A stretch of 7,351 nt of DNA from Candidatus Firestoneibacteriota bacterium. GTDB taxonomy: Bacteria > Oederibacteriota > JAAXVQ01. How positions within the stretch are numbered: position 1 is the stretch's first letter; each line of letters starts with the position of its first letter. Shown one piece after another: positions 6,293-7,351 of this stretch. The notes below the pieces were generated by a model. That model ran no database searches. It saw only the letters and a program-made list of their open reading frames with translations, and was not told where the DNA came from. The stretch covers positions 1-7,351 of the forward strand of contig JAAXVQ010000093.1 in NCBI GenBank assembly GCA_013335425.1, in the 5' to 3' direction. Both the position numbers and the translations under genes were made by a program.

Positions 6293-7351
6293 TCTGAAAT
6301 TTCTCAGACGCTTCTCCCTAAGTTTCTGATCCAAATCATCATTGATGGTAAACTCGCCGCCATGCTTTTCCCACAACCAAGCACAGGCCAAGGTGCCGCC
6401 CAGGCTAAGAACAGGCACGACAATTTCCTTCGCTTCCGCGCCGCGGGTAGTTTTCCCGAGCGTTTCCCCAAGCGTAATCTTATCACCCACAAGTTTAGAC
6501 TCACGATAGAACTCAAAGAGCCTCTCCAAGGCTTGATCGTAAATCGCCTGCGCGTCTACTTTCACCTGACCGGTTTTACCCTCCACCTGACGAGCCTGAT
6601 ACTTCATGATTTTAATGCCCACGCGTATAAGCTTCTGCCGGTTAAGATCGCTGGGAACAGCTTTAAAAGCGGCATGGGCTTGGGCAAAAGGTTCGGCAGC
6701 CGATAAGAACGGCGCGAAGAAGTTAAAGCCGCCCTTCACCAAAGGCGAATAGACTTCTTCCTGGAAATCCCGATGCTCAGCCAAGAGAGGACGTACTTGC
6801 CCTTTGTACCAGGTAAAAGGCAACGCCTGCCGGTTTTTCCCAAACATTTCAATCGCCTGAACATTCCTGGCAAACAGGTGACCTTGCATGGGCGTGGCGA
6901 CCTGAACCGTCTGCTTGCCGAAACTCACCGACGTGGATTCCACACGCCCCGTGGTGAAGGCACCGACATATTTGGAAACTTCCGTCTCTTCACCCAGCGA
7001 GGCGGCATACACCTCGTTTTCAGACAATGCGCTGAGCTCAAACATCCGTTGCAGTTGGTTGCCCAGCGTGGTGCTGAGGGTCTGGGTTTGCGTTTGATTC
7101 AGGATATTTTCCAAAAGCGCCAAATTATCCCGCATCAACAGAGACAGGTTGGGTTGGCGCTCCGCATGCTTTTTCAACTCCGCCATGGCTTCATGAACGG
7201 TATTTTGCCCTTCGGAAGTACCTAAAAACAAGATGGGGTTCGCTTCCTGTTTCGGGCCTTCCGAGGAAATACGTTCATGCGGGGTTTTTAATTGTTCCAA
7301 TTGGCTGCGCAGGATCAAGTCCGCAGCGAACTGATTTTCCACCTCCAACCG
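6275..7351 (-). CDS. Paralogue of the large protein's C-terminal module (5' partial)
   Basis: The frame is open from the window edge (CGG at 7351-7349) to the TAA at 6277-6275, giving 358 visible residues. The TTG at 7348-7346 is not a credible start: homology with the 1537-residue neighbour already begins at the first visible residue (RLEVENQF against RYGVEHQF). The gene is therefore probably much longer and may encode another large exported protein, though its N-terminal domains cannot be seen. The visible part is rich in predicted helix, with the best-conserved signature RVGIKIMKYQA at residues 243-253 and a basic end (EKRLRNFRV). There are no Cys-based motifs and no obvious sorting signal. 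One hydrophobic stretch (residues ~310-327, VVPVLSLGGTLACAWLW) is short for a membrane segment. I do not recognise the family. It sits upstream of its paralogue in the same direction, 488 bases away. Confidence 0.88.
   Translation of the reverse strand, partial: RLEVENQFAADLILRSQLEQLKTPHERISSEGPKQEANPILFLGTSEGQNTVHEAMAELKKHAERQPNLSLLMRDNLALLENILNQTQTQTLSTTLGNQLQRMFELSALSENEVYAASLGEETEVSKYVGAFTTGRVESTSVSFGKQTVQVATPMQGHLFARNVQAIEMFGKNRQALPFTWYKGQVRPLLAEHRDFQEEVYSPLVKGGFNFFAPFLSAAEPFAQAHAAFKAVPSDLNRQKLIRVGIKIMKYQARQVEGKTGQVKVDAQAIYDQALERLFEFYRESKLVGDKITLGETLGKTTRGAEAKEIVVPVLSLGGTLACAWLWEKHGGEFTINDDLDQKLREKRLRNFRVESAA

Noticed and set aside
6086..6706. 206-residue plus-strand reading frame
   Set aside because: Most of it is antisense to the right-hand gene, which is supported by its paralogue; the rest crosses both stem-loops, and the product resembles nothing I know.
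7346..7348. TTG as the start of the right-hand minus-strand gene
   Set aside because: Homology to the paralogue reaches the very edge of the window and the frame is still open there.

Overview
The window looks like bacterial chromosome from a Gram-negative, diderm lineage with very large exported proteins. My best guess is Omnitrophota (former OP3) or a relative such as Elusimicrobiota. This rests on protein style: a PorV/PorQ-like outer-membrane barrel end with a TPR tail, and a 1537-residue signal-peptide protein of a type I associate with Omnitrophota genomes. No marker gene is present, so the taxonomy is inference.

Layout: (1) Positions 1-1013 (+) hold the 3' part of a gene whose start lies left of the window. 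It encodes the last strands of an outer-membrane beta-barrel followed by about five TPR-like units. (2) Positions 1014-1172 are a short gap between convergent genes, with one modest stem-loop. (3) Positions 1173-5786 (-) hold a complete 1537-residue gene. Its product has a signal peptide, an N-terminal module with an H-x-x-D-x-H motif (resembling the ChaN/TraB/EreA-type fold), a hydrophobic segment, an HD phosphohydrolase domain with a full set of metal ligands, and a long alpha-helical C-terminal region. (4) Positions 5787-6274 are non-coding, with a good promoter candidate for the large gene, an AT-rich stretch, and several stem-loops behind the next gene. (5) Positions 6275-7351 (-) hold the 3' part of a second gene whose start lies right of the window. 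Its whole visible product is a paralogue of the last ~370 residues of the 1537-residue protein.

The main point is a tandem pair of paralogous large genes on the minus strand, sharing a C-terminal module that I cannot assign to a known family. The complete member joins a putative metal-dependent hydrolase-like module to an HD phosphohydrolase in one apparently exported polypeptide. The two minus-strand genes have the same orientation, but 488 bases, stem-loops and a separate promoter candidate lie between them, so they may be separate transcription units. The plus-strand gene converges on them and shows no direct functional link beyond a shared envelope location.
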